Made by a program: the position numbers and the translations under genes
Shown: positions 28,686-38,503 of the stretch, piece by piece
How positions within the stretch are numbered: the stretch's first letter is position 1
Layout: every line of letters begins with the position of its first letter
DNA from: Caldimonas manganoxidans ATCC BAA-369
GTDB taxonomy: Bacteria; Pseudomonadota; Gammaproteobacteria; Burkholderiales; Burkholderiaceae_C
NCBI RefSeq assembly: GCF_000381125.1
Contig: NZ_KB905955.1
Coordinates: 1-38,920 of the forward strand
DNA: 38,920 nt
Direction of reading: 5' to 3'
Notes under the pieces: generated by a model
Databases searched by the model: none
Told to the model about the DNA's origin: nothing
The model's input: the letters and a program-made list of their open reading frames with translations, nothing else

Positions 28686-29648
28686 TTGGGCGCCTTCTTG
28701 CTCAAGCGCTTGGTCAGTGGCATCGCCACCTTGCTGGCGGCCTCGGTGGTGGTGTTCGTCGTGCTGGAGGTCCTGCCGGGCAATGCCGCCGAAGTGCGCT
28801 TGGGGCCCACGGCCACGCCCGAGCAAGTGGCTGCGCTGTCGGCGCAGCTGGGGTTGGATCGTCCGGCGTGGGTGCGCTATGTCGAATGGGTGGGCGGCGC
28901 CTTGCGCGGCGATTTTGGGGTGAGCGTGGCCTATGACACACCGGTGTGGACCCTCATTGCCGAACGTCTGCGCGTGAGCCTGCCACTGGCCCTGTTGGCC
29001 ATGGGGCTGACCGTGGTTGCGGGCCTGTGCCTGGGCGTGTATGCGGCCGCGCGTCACAATCGCTTGGGCGACTTGGGTGTGATGACGCTCAGCCAGCTCG
29101 GCTTGGCCATTCCCAATTTCTGGCTGGCCATCTTGCTGATCCTGGTCTTTGCGGTGCACCTGCAGTGGTTTCCGGCCGGCGGTTTTCCGGGCTGGACGCA
29201 AGACGAAGGCGGCAGTCTGTGGGCTGGCCTGAAGGCCCTGGTGCTGCCGGCCGTGGCGCTGGCGGCCGTGCAGTCGGCCATCCTGGCGCGCTTCACGCGC
29301 TCGGCCGTGCTCGACACGCTGCGCGAAGACTATGTGCGCACCGCGCGCGCCAAGGGGCTCAGCCGCCGGGCCACCTTGTGGCGCCATGTGCTGCGCAACG
29401 CGATGATTCCGGTGCTCACCATCATGGGCCTGCAGTTGGGCAATTTGCTGACCGGCGCCATCGTGGTGGAGAACGTCTTCGTGTTGCCCGGCCTGGGCCG
29501 CCTGGTCTTTCAGGCCATTGCCAACCGCGATCTGGCCGTGGTGCGTGACGTCATCCTGCTGTTGGTGGCGGCCGTCATTCTGATCAACTTCGTCGTCGAC
29601 GTGCTCTATGCCTGGATCGATCCGCGACTGAAAGGGGTCGATGCATGA
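28686..29648 (+). CDS. Dpp/Opp-type ABC transporter permease 1 (DppB-like)
   Basis: A roughly 320-aa inner-membrane permease with six hydrophobic helices. Features are the family opening LLKRLVSGIATLLAASVVVF, the PGNAAEVRLG loop, and the EAA motif region DYVRTARAKGLSRR...LRNAMIPVLTI that docks the ATPase, followed by VENVFVLPGLGRL. The start is uncertain: the best candidate is TTG at 28686, giving MGAFLLKRLV, with only a weak ribosome site. An in-frame ATG at 28629 would add 19 unusual residues overlapping the aminotransferase gene. It is the first of seven tightly packed genes; the next gene overlaps its stop as ATGA. Confidence 0.9.
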   Translation: MGAFLLKRLVSGIATLLAASVVVFVVLEVLPGNAAEVRLGPTATPEQVAALSAQLGLDRPAWVRYVEWVGGALRGDFGVSVAYDTPVWTLIAERLRVSLPLALLAMGLTVVAGLCLGVYAAARHNRLGDLGVMTLSQLGLAIPNFWLAILLILVFAVHLQWFPAGGFPGWTQDEGGSLWAGLKALVLPAVALAAVQSAILARFTRSAVLDTLREDYVRTARAKGLSRRATLWRHVLRNAMIPVLTIMGLQLGNLLTGAIVVENVFVLPGLGRLVFQAIANRDLAVVRDVILLLVAAVILINFVVDVLYAWIDPRLKGVDA

Positions 29649-30469
29649 GGGCCGCCTTCGGGCGCCGCAGCTTCGTCTTGGGGGCCGTGCTGGTGCTGGC
29701 CTTGCTGCTGGCGGCCGCACTGTCGCTCGTGTGGACGCCCTATCCGCCCGAGGCCATCGACATTGCCCAGCGCTTGCAGCCGCCGTCGGCCGCTCACTGG
29801 CTGGGCACCGACAGCCTGGGGCGCGACATCGCCACGCTGCTGCTGGTGGGGGCGCAGAACTCCATCCTCGTGGGCGTGGTGGCGGTGGGCATGGGGCTGG
29901 TGTTCGGCGTGAGCCTGGGCCTGTTGGCCGCGGCGCGGCGCGGATGGGTGGAAGAAGTGGTGATGCGTTTGTCCGACTTCGGCTTCGCCTTCCCGGCCTT
30001 GCTCACGGCCATCATGCTCACCGCGGTGTATGGACCCGGGCTGTTCACTTCCATCGTCGCGATCGGCCTCTTCAACATCCCGGTGTTCGCCCGACTGACG
30101 CGCGCTGCGGCCAAGGCCGTGGGCGCGCGCGAGTTCATTGCGGCTGCGCGCGCCTGCGGCAAGGGCAGCTTGCGCATCACGCTGGAGCACGTGCTGCCCA
30201 ACATCGCCTCGGTGATCATCGTGCAGGCCACCATCCAATTCGCCACGGCCATCTTGGCCGAGGCGGCGCTGTCTTACCTGGGCCTGGGCACCCAGCCGCC
30301 CCAGCCGTCCTGGGGGCGCATGCTCAGCGAGGCGCAAACCCAATTGTTCCAGGCGCCGCAACTGGCGCTGTACCCCGGCATCGCGATCGCGCTGTCGGTG
30401 CTGGGGTTGAACCTCTTGGGCGACGGGCTGCGCGACCTGCTCGACCCGCGTCTGGCGAGGCAGCGATGA
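29645..30469 (+). CDS. Dpp/Opp-type ABC transporter permease 2 (DppC-like)
   Basis: A 274-aa permease with six hydrophobic helices. The DppC-type marker HWLGTDSLGRDI is at about residues 51-62 and the EAA loop in GAREFIAAARACGKGSLRI; the C-terminal GLNLLGDGLRDLLDPRL is standard for this subunit. It pairs with permease 1 to form the membrane channel of a peptide-type importer. It starts in an ATGA overlap with permease 1 and ends in an ATGA overlap with the first ATPase, so all three are translationally coupled. Confidence 0.94.
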   Translation: MRAAFGRRSFVLGAVLVLALLLAAALSLVWTPYPPEAIDIAQRLQPPSAAHWLGTDSLGRDIATLLLVGAQNSILVGVVAVGMGLVFGVSLGLLAAARRGWVEEVVMRLSDFGFAFPALLTAIMLTAVYGPGLFTSIVAIGLFNIPVFARLTRAAAKAVGAREFIAAARACGKGSLRITLEHVLPNIASVIIVQATIQFATAILAEAALSYLGLGTQPPQPSWGRMLSEAQTQLFQAPQLALYPGIAIALSVLGLNLLGDGLRDLLDPRLARQR

Positions 30470-31440
30470 GCCGCAGCCTGCTGGAGGTGCGCGATTTGCG
30501 GGTGACGCTGCGCACCGCGCGCGGGCCGGCCGAAGCGCTGCGCGGCCTGAGTTTTTCGCTGCAACGCGGGGACACGCTCGGCGTGGTGGGCGAGTCGGGC
30601 TGCGGCAAGAGCCTGCTGGCACTCACGCTGATGGGCCTGCTGCCCGATGGCGCCCGGGTGTCGGGCTCTGTGCGCTTGGACGGCCGCGAGCTGTTGGCGC
30701 AGGACGAAGCCGCCTGGTGCCGGCTGCGGGGCCATCGCATCGCGATGGTCTTCCAAGAACCCATGACGGCGCTCAACCCACTGCAGCCCATCGGTCGCCA
30801 AGTGGCCGAGCCGCTGCGCCTGCACCGCGGCCTGGATGCCAAGGCCGCGCGCGCCGAGGCCCTGCGTCTGCTGGAACAGGTGCGCATGCCGCAGGCCGCA
30901 CGCCGGCTCGATGCCTATGCGCACCAGCTCTCCGGCGGCCAGCGCCAGCGGGTGCTCATTGCGATGGCCCTGGCTTGCCAGCCCGACCTGCTCATCGCCG
31001 ACGAACCGACCACCGCGCTGGACGTGACCTTGCAGCGCGAGATCCTGCAACTCATGGCCGACCTGGTGGCGCAGCGCCACATGGCCCTGATGCTGATCTC
31101 GCACGATCTGGCGGTGATCGCCCGCAATGTGCGCCGCGTGCTGGTGATGTACGGCGGCCTGGGCGTGGAACAGGGGCCGGTGGACCAGGTGCTGCGCCGG
31201 CCCCTGCATCCCTACACGCGCGGTCTGCTGGCCGCCCGCCCGCGGCTGGGCGCCTCGCGCAGTCAACGGCTGCACACCATCCCCGGCCGCGTGCCGGAGC
31301 TTGCGGACCTGCCGCGCGGCTGCCCCTTTGCCGACCGTTGTGCGCATCGTGCGGCGGTGTGTGACGATCGCCCCATGCCGCAGGCCGCCTCCCCGCAGCA
31401 CGAGGTGGCCTGCGTGCGCTGGGCAGAACTGATGGCCTGA
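30466..31440 (+). CDS. Dpp/Opp-type ABC transporter ATP-binding protein 1 (DppD-like)
   Basis: A 324-aa ABC ATPase with Walker [12 protein letters not shown]-loop [11 protein letters not shown], signature LSGGQRQRV, Walker [14 protein letters not shown] and switch histidine in ISHDLAVI. The C-terminus has the oligopeptide-transporter extension with [14 protein letters not shown], whose cysteines are typical of DppD/OppD proteins and may bind an iron-sulphur cluster in some relatives. It energises import with ATPase 2. The start overlaps the permease 2 stop as ATGA, and the stop is 2 bp before the next gene. Confidence 0.95.
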   Translation: MSRSLLEVRDLRVTLRTARGPAEALRGLSFSLQRGDTLGVVGESGCGKSLLALTLMGLLPDGARVSGSVRLDGRELLAQDEAAWCRLRGHRIAMVFQEPMTALNPLQPIGRQVAEPLRLHRGLDAKAARAEALRLLEQVRMPQAARRLDAYAHQLSGGQRQRVLIAMALACQPDLLIADEPTTALDVTLQREILQLMADLVAQRHMALMLISHDLAVIARNVRRVLVMYGGLGVEQGPVDQVLRRPLHPYTRGLLAARPRLGASRSQRLHTIPGRVPELADLPRGCPFADRCAHRAAVCDDRPMPQAASPQHEVACVRWAELMA

Positions 31441-31442
31441 CG

Positions 31443-32231
<789 letters not shown>

Positions 32232-32255
32232 GGGGCGCTGGCGATTGCCCGCTCG

Positions 32256-32269
32256 CACCATTCATGGTG
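32256..32269 (+). repeat. Short hairpin in the gap before the binding-protein gene
   Basis: CACCAT (32256-32261) and ATGGTG (32264-32269) pair perfectly around two bases in the 85-bp gap between the second ATPase and the binding-protein gene. Such intercistronic hairpins often protect the downstream, highly expressed binding-protein message. No T-run follows, so it is not a terminator. Confidence 0.35.
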
Positions 32270-32316
32270 GAATGGCAGCGCAGGCTTTGCTTCCCGTTCG
32301 TTCCAGGAGGGTCTCC

Positions 32317-33801
32317 ATGAAGTGGCATCTTCGCCTCGTCGGCGCCTTGGCCCTTGGTGCCTGGGCGGTGTGCGCCACCGCGCAGGCGCGCAAGGACGGC
32401 GTCGTCATCGGCATGACGCTGGAGCCGCCAGGGCTGGACCCGACGACGGCGCCGGCGGCGGCCATCGGCGAAATCGTCCACTACAACATCCTCGAAGGCC
32501 TCACCAAGATCCACATGGACGGCAAGGTGGGCCCGCTGCTGGCCGAAAGCTGGACCATCTCGCCCGATGGGCGCAGCTATGTCTTCAAGCTCAAGCGCGG
32601 CGTGAAGTTCCACGATGGCGAGGACTTCGACGCCTCCGACGTGAAATTCAGCTTCGAGCGGGCCAAGGCCGAGGGCAGCACCAACAAGGCCAAAAAAGCG
32701 GTGTTCGACAACATCACGCGCATCGACACCCCCGATGCCTACACCGTCATCCTCACGCTGGACAAGGCCGACGGGACCTTTCTGTTCCGCCTGGGCGAGA
32801 ACACCGCCGTGATCCTCGACCCCAAGAGCGCGGCCACCACCAGCACGCGCCCCATCGGCACCGGTCCGTTCAAATTCGACAATTGGGTCAAAGGCTCGTC
32901 GGTGACGATGAGCAAATGGCCGGGCTACCGGGATGCGGCCAGCGTGCGACTGAACCGCGTGACCTTCCGCTTCATCAACGATCCGGCCGCCCAGGTGGCC
33001 GCGTTGCTGGCTGGCGATGTGGACGCCATCCCGCGCTTCCAGGCCACCCAAAGCGTGGGCCAGTTCCGCAACGACCCGCGCTTCAAGGTCGAAGTCGGTG
33101 GCACCGAGGGCAAGACCATTCTGAGCATCAATCATCGCCGCAAGCCCTTCGACGACGTGCGCGTGCGCCGCGCCGTGGCCCATGCCATCGACCGCCAGGC
33201 GCTCATCGCCGGTGCGATGGACGGCTTCGGCACCCCCATTGGCAGCCACATGGTGCCCAGCGATGCCGGCTACGTGGACCTCACCGGCATGTATCCCTAC
33301 AACCCCGAGCGCGCGCGTGCATTGCTCAAAGAGGCCGGCGTGAGCACCCCCTTGAACGTCACCCTCACGCTGCCGCCACCGGCCTATGCACGGCGCGGCG
33401 GCGAGATCATCGCGGCCCAACTCGCCCAGGTGGGCATCCATGCCAAGATCGAGAACGTCGAGTGGGCGCAGTGGCTCTCGGGCGCTTTCAAGGGCCAGTT
33501 CGACCTGACCATCGTCAGCCATGTCGAGCCCTTGGACATCGCCATCTATGCCAACCCCGACTACTACTTCGGCTACGACTCCAAAGCCTTCCGCAGCCTG
33601 CTGGCCAAGTTCAACGAAACCACCAGCGACACCGGCCGCCTGGCCGTGCTGGGCGAGATGCAGCGCCTGCTGGCCACCGATGCCGTCAACGCCTTTTTGT
33701 TCCAGCTGCCCCACATCGCCGTGAGTCGCCGCGGCCTGCAAGGCATCTGGAGCAGCTCGCCCATTTTCGCCAACGACATGGCCGCGGTGCGCTGGCAATG
33801 A
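32317..33801 (+). CDS. ABC transporter periplasmic substrate-binding protein (SBP family 5)
   Basis: A 494-aa secreted protein with signal peptide MKWHLRLVGALALGAWAVCA cleaved near ATAQA. The family 5 (peptide/nickel) signatures are present: GMTLEPPGLDPTTAPAAAIG, YNILEGLTKI, LKRGVKFHDGEDFDASDVKFS and RRAVAHAIDRQALI. It captures the substrate and delivers it to the permeases. It may bind peptides, glutathione-like compounds, opines or other amides; the linked amidase favours an amide-containing ligand. The ATG has a strong AGGAGG site. Its stop overlaps the amidase start as ATGA. Confidence 0.95.
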   Translation: MKWHLRLVGALALGAWAVCATAQARKDGVVIGMTLEPPGLDPTTAPAAAIGEIVHYNILEGLTKIHMDGKVGPLLAESWTISPDGRSYVFKLKRGVKFHDGEDFDASDVKFSFERAKAEGSTNKAKKAVFDNITRIDTPDAYTVILTLDKADGTFLFRLGENTAVILDPKSAATTSTRPIGTGPFKFDNWVKGSSVTMSKWPGYRDAASVRLNRVTFRFINDPAAQVAALLAGDVDAIPRFQATQSVGQFRNDPRFKVEVGGTEGKTILSINHRRKPFDDVRVRRAVAHAIDRQALIAGAMDGFGTPIGSHMVPSDAGYVDLTGMYPYNPERARALLKEAGVSTPLNVTLTLPPPAYARRGGEIIAAQLAQVGIHAKIENVEWAQWLSGAFKGQFDLTIVSHVEPLDIAIYANPDYYFGYDSKAFRSLLAKFNETTSDTGRLAVLGEMQRLLATDAVNAFLFQLPHIAVSRRGLQGIWSSSPIFANDMAAVRWQ

Positions 33802-35201
33802 AGTCCGAGACCCCGACCGCCCTGCACGACCTCTCAGCGACCGAGCTGCTGCGGCAATACGCCCGCGGCGCGCTGTCACCGGTCGAAGTGACCCGCGCCC
33901 TCATCGCCCATGTCGAGCGCTGGGAGCCGCACCTCAAAGCCACCTATGCCTTCGACCCGGACGGCGCGCTGGCGATGGCGCGCGCCTCGGAAGCACGTTG
34001 GCGCCGTGGCGAGGCCCGGGCACTGGACGGCGTGCCGGTGATGATCAAAGAAAACATCGCCACCCGGGGCGTGCCCACCCCGCTGGGCACGGCGGCCACC
34101 GAGCTCGTGCCGGCCGAAGACGACAGCCCTCCTGCGGCACGGCTGCGCGAGGCCGGCGCGGTGTTCCTCGGCAAGACCACCATGCCCGACTACGGCATGC
34201 TGTCCTCGGGCTTGTCGAGTTTCCATCCGCTCACCCGCAACCCCTGGGACTTGCGCAAAAACCCGGGCGGCTCCAGCGCCGGGGCCGGGGCGGGCGTGGC
34301 CGCCGGCTATGGCCCGTTGCACCTGGGCACCGACATCGGCGGCTCGGTGCGCCTGCCTGCGGGCTGGTGTGGCATCGTCGCGCTCAAGCCCAGTTTGGGG
34401 CGCATCCCCATCGACCCGCCCTATCCGGCCCGCGTGGCCGGGCCCATGACCCGCAGCGTGACCGATGCGGCGCTGATGATGGGCCCGCTGAGCCGACCCG
34501 ATGCGCGCGACCACATGAGCCTGCCTTGGCAGGACCTGGCCTGGCTCGACCTCGACCGCGACCTCAAAGGCCTGCGCCTTGGCTTGCACCTGGAAGCCGG
34601 CTGGGGCCAGCCCGTCGATCCCGAGGTGCGTGCCGCGGTGGAGGCCGCGGCGCGGGCCTTCGAAGCGGCTGGTGCCCATGTCGAGCCGCTGGCGCCGTGG
34701 TGCGACCGCGGCATGATCGAAGGGGTGGACCGCTTCTGGCGCACCCGGTTCTGGGTCGAGATGCGCAAGCTCCCGGCCGAACGGCGAGAGCGCATCCTGC
34801 CCTTCGTGCGTGCCTGGGCCGAAGGCGGTGCCGGCTGGAGCGGCGAAGACCTCTACGAGGCCTACAGTCAAACCCTGGTCCTTCGCAAAGCCACGGTGGA
34901 CGCCACCCAGCCCTACGACTATGTGCTGTCGCCCACCGCGCCGATGGCGGCTTTCGAGGCCGAGCTGCCGTGCCCAACCAACGACGTGAGGCGACCTTTC
35001 GAGCACATCGCCTTCACCTTGCCCTACAACATGAGCGAACAGCCGGCGATCTCGATCAACGCGGGCTACACCGCCGAGGGCTTGCCGATCGGCCTGCAAA
35101 TCGCCGGTCGCCGCTTCGACGATCTGGGCGTGTTGCGCATGGCCCGCGCCTGGGAACGCCTGCGGCCGGCCCAGCGCCCCTGGCCGCAGCCGCCCGCCTG
35201 A
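33798..35201 (+). CDS. Amidase (amidase-signature family)
   Basis: A 467-aa amidase-signature hydrolase with the complete Ser-cisSer-Lys triad. K84 is in GVPVMIKENIAT, cis-Ser S159 in GGSSAGAGAG, and nucleophile S183 in GTDIGGSVRLPAGWCG; the 24-residue spacing of the two serines equals that of FAAH. There is no signal peptide, so it acts in the cytoplasm on the imported substrate. No GatA partners are present, and it is not the GatA subunit of the tRNA amidotransferase by context. Translational coupling to the binding protein (ATGA) strongly implies a shared substrate pathway. The released acid and amine or ammonia cannot be identified. Confidence 0.94.
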   Translation: MKSETPTALHDLSATELLRQYARGALSPVEVTRALIAHVERWEPHLKATYAFDPDGALAMARASEARWRRGEARALDGVPVMIKENIATRGVPTPLGTAATELVPAEDDSPPAARLREAGAVFLGKTTMPDYGMLSSGLSSFHPLTRNPWDLRKNPGGSSAGAGAGVAAGYGPLHLGTDIGGSVRLPAGWCGIVALKPSLGRIPIDPPYPARVAGPMTRSVTDAALMMGPLSRPDARDHMSLPWQDLAWLDLDRDLKGLRLGLHLEAGWGQPVDPEVRAAVEAAARAFEAAGAHVEPLAPWCDRGMIEGVDRFWRTRFWVEMRKLPAERRERILPFVRAWAEGGAGWSGEDLYEAYSQTLVLRKATVDATQPYDYVLSPTAPMAAFEAELPCPTNDVRRPFEHIAFTLPYNMSEQPAISINAGYTAEGLPIGLQIAGRRFDDLGVLRMARAWERLRPAQRPWPQPPA

Positions 35202-35205
35202 GGCC

Positions 35206-36525
35206 ATGCGAGACCATCGCGGCTGCCCGGTCGGCACCGCCAGCGCGGCGGCGCTGGATCATCTCGAACGGGCGCTGTGGCGCCTGTCGTCCTTCTATGG
35301 CGACCCCTTGGCAGATTTGGAGGCCGCCAGCGCAGCCGACCCTGACTGGATGCTGCCGCACGTGATGCGCGCCGGCTATCTGCTCACACTGACCGAAGCC
35401 CCCCTGCGGGGCCCGGCCCGCCAGGCCCTGGAGACTGCGGCGCGCTGTCGCGGCCACCCCCGCGAGCAGGCCCACCTCGGGGCCGCGTGGCGCGCCTGGG
35501 CGGGCGATTGGCAAGGCGCGTGCGCCCAGTGGGAACAGCGGCTGCTCGAGCACCCCTGCGACCATTTGGCCTTGCAGCTGGCCCATTTGTTCGATTTCTA
35601 TCGGGGCGATGCGCGCGAACTGCGGCTGCGCGTGGCGCGTGTGCTGCCCGAATGGCCGCGCGACGACGCGCTCTATCCCTATGTGCTGGGCATGTACGCC
35701 TTCGGGCTGGAAGAAAACCATCTCTACCCCCAGGCCGAGGCCGTCGGCCGCGAGGCCCTCGAAGGAGGCGCCCGCGTGCCCTGGGCCGTGCACGCCGTGG
35801 CCCATATGATGGAGATGCAAGGCCGCCATGACGAGGGTCGCGCCTGGTTGCAGTCGCAGCGGCGCAACTGGTCGGACGATGGCAACGGCCTGCGCGGTCA
35901 CAACGCCTGGCATCTGGCGCTGTTCCATCTGGAAGCGATGGACCTGGACGGGGCCTTGCAAATCTACGACCTCGAGCTCGCCCCGCTGATCGAAGGCGGC
36001 CTCACGCTCCAGCGCTTGGATGCAGCTGCGCTGCTGTGGCGACTGCACTTGTTGGGGGCCGAGGTCGGCCACCGATGGCACGTGCTGGCCTCGTGCTGGG
36101 CCGGTCAGCCCCAGGGCACCGGGTACTACGCCTTCAACGACGTGCATGCGCTGATGGCCTGCCTGGGAGCCGCAGACAGGGCCGCAGCCCAAGCCCTGCT
36201 GGATCGCGCGAGCGCGCAGGCCGAGCTCGCCGCCCCCTTGCAACGCGCCATGGCCCGCGAGGTGGGCCTGCCACTCATGCGCGGGCTGATCGCCCATGCC
36301 ACCGAAGACTGGGACACCGTCGTGACCCAACTCGGCCCCTTGCGCGCCGTGGCGCACCGCTTCGGCGGCAGCCATGCGCAACGCGACCTCATCGACCTCA
36401 CGCTGCTGAGCGCCTGCGCGCACGGCAGCCACCGCGCCTTGGGCCGCGCCCTGTTGAACGAGCGGCAGCTGGCCAAAGGACCCACGCCGCTGATCGCCCA
36501 TTGGCGCAGCCGGCTTGGCTGCTGA
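35206..36525 (+). CDS. TTC38-like tetratricopeptide-repeat protein
   Basis: A 439-aa helical-repeat protein without signal peptide or membrane segment. It resembles the TTC38 family known from animals and bacteria: ALWRLSSFYGDPLADLEAA near the start, LAHLFDFYRGD, LYPYVLGMYAFGLEE, WAVHAVAHMMEMQGRHDEG and GHNAWHLALFHLE with family-typical histidines, and ADRAAAQALLDR. TTC38 proteins have no proven biochemical function. It starts 4 bp after the amidase stop and is the last gene of the transporter-amidase operon, so it may organise or regulate that pathway. Confidence 0.87.
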   Translation: MRDHRGCPVGTASAAALDHLERALWRLSSFYGDPLADLEAASAADPDWMLPHVMRAGYLLTLTEAPLRGPARQALETAARCRGHPREQAHLGAAWRAWAGDWQGACAQWEQRLLEHPCDHLALQLAHLFDFYRGDARELRLRVARVLPEWPRDDALYPYVLGMYAFGLEENHLYPQAEAVGREALEGGARVPWAVHAVAHMMEMQGRHDEGRAWLQSQRRNWSDDGNGLRGHNAWHLALFHLEAMDLDGALQIYDLELAPLIEGGLTLQRLDAAALLWRLHLLGAEVGHRWHVLASCWAGQPQGTGYYAFNDVHALMACLGAADRAAAQALLDRASAQAELAAPLQRAMAREVGLPLMRGLIAHATEDWDTVVTQLGPLRAVAHRFGGSHAQRDLIDLTLLSACAHGSHRALGRALLNERQLAKGPTPLIAHWRSRLGC

Positions 36526-36529
36526 TCCC

Positions 36530-36544
36530 GCGCCTAGACGGCGC
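36530..36544. terminator. Small hairpin between two convergent stops
   Basis: GCGCC (36530-36534) and GGCGC (36540-36544) pair around TAGAC, filling the 20-bp gap between the TTC38-like stop and the lipase stop. No T-run follows on either strand, so it is at best a weak bidirectional signal. Confidence 0.25.
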
Positions 36545-36545
36545 C

Positions 36546-37913
36546 TCACAAGCCAGCCATCTGGACTTGCTGGAAGAAGCCACGTATCAGCGCCATGCAA
36601 AACGGCGGCACCAGCGTGCCGTGGTATTCGGCGGCGACATTGTTGGATTGGGTTTTGGCGTTTTGGAAGCCGGCATAGAGTGCGTCGCCCACCGAGCCGG
36701 CCGGCAAGGTGTCACGGTCTTCCAGGTCGAAACTGATCGCTTGCAGCGAGGCGGGCAGGCGGCTGTTCAGGTCGTCACGCATCGCAAACTGGTTGATGCT
36801 GGCAGGCACCACCGGGTCTTGCGAACCCGTGCACATCGCCACCGGGCGGGTGGGTGTCCAGCCCAGCAAGGTGTTGCGCGCCATCGCACGCCGAAAACCG
36901 TTGTTGGCATTGTTGACATAGTCCTGCCGGTAGCTGTCCAGGATCAGGCCGTCGGGGTGGGTGTCGTTCTGGAACAGCTTGGCCGTGAACGTGGGGTCGT
37001 TGGGCAGGCGGCCTTGCATCACCAGGGTGTCGATCGAGGACGTGCTGGGCAACAGCGACTCGATGGTTGCTGCATACAGCGCGTTGTAGGCTTGCGCCGG
37101 GCTGGTGTAGAGATCGCCATAGGAGCGCTGATAGCTCGTCAGCAACAACGGCGTGAAGAGCACGGCGCCCGCGTTGATCACCTGGTCCTCGTTGATCCGG
37201 CGTCCGAACTCGGCCAGGTTGTACGGCCCGGCCATCGGCCCCGAGGCGGCCACCGTGAACTCGCCGGCATGATCCCGCTGCAGGGCGCGGTGGGTGGCCA
37301 TGGCCACGTGGCCGCCTTGCGAGTAGCCGGTGACGAACAGCGGGCCGGTTGGCTGCGCACCCCCGGCAGCCTGCAGCGCCCGGCGCGCCGCGCGCAGACC
37401 GTCGATCATGTCCACCGCCTGCGCCTCGGCATTGAGATAGGGGTGCCAGCTCAGCGAAGAGCCGGCGTAGCCCAGGTAATTGGGCGCCACCACGATGTAG
37501 CCCTGGGCGGCGAACATGGCCAGCACCAGCTGCACCTCGGGGTCACCAAGATTGGCCATGTTCTTGTTGCGATCGAAGCTGGTGCCGTGCGCATACAAGA
37601 CCACCGGGCGGCTGCCGGTGCAGGCCGCTGCAGTGCCCGTGGGCACCAACACGCCGGCCGAGGCCTCGGCCTCGTCACCGTGCGGGTCGCGCGTGACATA
37701 CCGCACTTGCAGCGCCGACACGGCGCATTGCGCCGTGCCGGACAAGGCTTGCAAGCCCGAAGACTGCGTGGCCGCGTCGATCTGCGCGGCGCTGAGGCTG
37801 CCCGTGGGCGTGGACTGCAGCAAGGCCCCGCGCGGCGCATCGCCCCCGCCGCAAGCCGACAACAACAACGAAGCCGCCACAGCCAAGGCGGTCAGGGATC
37901 TCGACAGCATCAT
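36546..37913 (-). CDS. Lipoprotein lipase/esterase (alpha/beta hydrolase)
   Basis: A 455-aa exported hydrolase. The N-terminus has a lipoprotein signal with lipobox LLLSACGGG. The alpha/beta-hydrolase core contains VVLYAHGTSFDRNKNMANLG (oxyanion region), nucleophile elbow GYSQGGHVAMATH with S198, and an acid/histidine region near MCTGSQDPVVP. The long insert after the nucleophile (AGPYNLAEFGRR onward) resembles secretory lipases (LIP family) and related bacterial esterases. It is probably anchored to the outer membrane or periplasmic face and acts on esters outside the cytoplasm. Two adjacent ATGs exist (37913, 37910); an AGGAGG site fits 37913. Confidence 0.88.
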   Translation of the reverse strand: MMLSRSLTALAVAASLLLSACGGGDAPRGALLQSTPTGSLSAAQIDAATQSSGLQALSGTAQCAVSALQVRYVTRDPHGDEAEASAGVLVPTGTAAACTGSRPVVLYAHGTSFDRNKNMANLGDPEVQLVLAMFAAQGYIVVAPNYLGYAGSSLSWHPYLNAEAQAVDMIDGLRAARRALQAAGGAQPTGPLFVTGYSQGGHVAMATHRALQRDHAGEFTVAASGPMAGPYNLAEFGRRINEDQVINAGAVLFTPLLLTSYQRSYGDLYTSPAQAYNALYAATIESLLPSTSSIDTLVMQGRLPNDPTFTAKLFQNDTHPDGLILDSYRQDYVNNANNGFRRAMARNTLLGWTPTRPVAMCTGSQDPVVPASINQFAMRDDLNSRLPASLQAISFDLEDRDTLPAGSVGDALYAGFQNAKTQSNNVAAEYHGTLVPPFCMALIRGFFQQVQMAGL

Positions 37914-38073
37914 CAAAGGCCTCCTGGACCAACAGTCACACGACGGGACCGACGAAAACGAACGACCGTTCACAATTCCAGGCCCCACTATAGAAACCGC
38001 GCTGCCGCGCATCCACCGGGCAAAACCCTGCCCAGGGCTTGCCCTAGGGGCCCCCGATCTTGCGCTTGGCCGG

Positions 38074-38092
38074 GGCCTGGCCGTCCCAGGCC
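38074..38092. repeat. Hairpin downstream of vapC
   Basis: GGCCTGG (38074-38080) and CCAGGCC (38086-38092) pair around CCGTC, just past the vapC stop, in the 186-bp gap before the lipase gene. There is no T-run. It may reduce read-through between the two minus-strand units. Confidence 0.3.
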
Positions 38093-38099
38093 TAGACGC

Positions 38100-38503
38100 T
38101 CAGTTGTCCACCATTGCCGAACGCAACCCCAGATACTCAACGAACGGATCGAAATCCCGATCGCTGTAAAGCAAAGGCAGGTCGTCCTCGATGCACCGCG
38201 TCGCGATGATCGTGTCCATGGTTTTGCGTATCGTCACGCCTTGCGCTCTCAGTGCGCGGCAGTTCCGGGCAGCCTGCAGCGCGACCTCTTGCCCGCCCAG
38301 CGTGATCACCTCCAGGGATGTCATCAGCCTTCTCGGGTCTGGTTGAAGTCTTTCTCCGTGCTAAAGCCCTGCAGCACTTCGGACGGGATTAAATCCCCAA
38401 CCGCGAGCGGCTCGATACCCAACAGCGAATCGAGCCGCTCGGTCTGCGGCGTCACCACCCCGCGGAAGAAATCAATCCAAACGCGATAGTCCACGACAAT
38501 CAC
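38100..38503 (-). pseudogene. vapC: VapC-type PIN ribonuclease toxin, frameshifted
   Basis: Two overlapping frames together encode a full PIN toxin. The first, from GTG 38503, reads VIVVDYRVWIDFFRGV to SEVLQGFSTEKDFNQT and stops at TGA 38324-38326. The second reads from ATG 38324: MTSLEVITLGGQEVALQAAR, RKTMDTIIATRCIED, LLYSDRDFDPFVEYLGLRSA. The four PIN acids are all present but split: D5 and E42 in the first, the D of MDTII and of YSDRD in the second. The total length of 404 nt is one base short of a normal 134-aa VapC, so a 1-nt deletion near 38327-38341 is the simplest reading. The halves share a TGATG junction, so coupled translation of two fragments is formally possible. Confidence 0.82.

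Noticed and set aside
32322-33797. Long in-frame extension upstream of the amidase
   Set aside because: It lies inside the binding-protein gene in another frame. The amidase start at 33798 overlaps the binding-protein stop as ATGA and begins directly before the conserved N-terminus.
36036-38489. An 817-codon plus-strand frame over the lipase and vapC
   Set aside because: Its translation is Arg/His/Gln-rich, crosses three real genes and has no recognisable domain. The lipase on the other strand has a lipobox and nucleophile motif.
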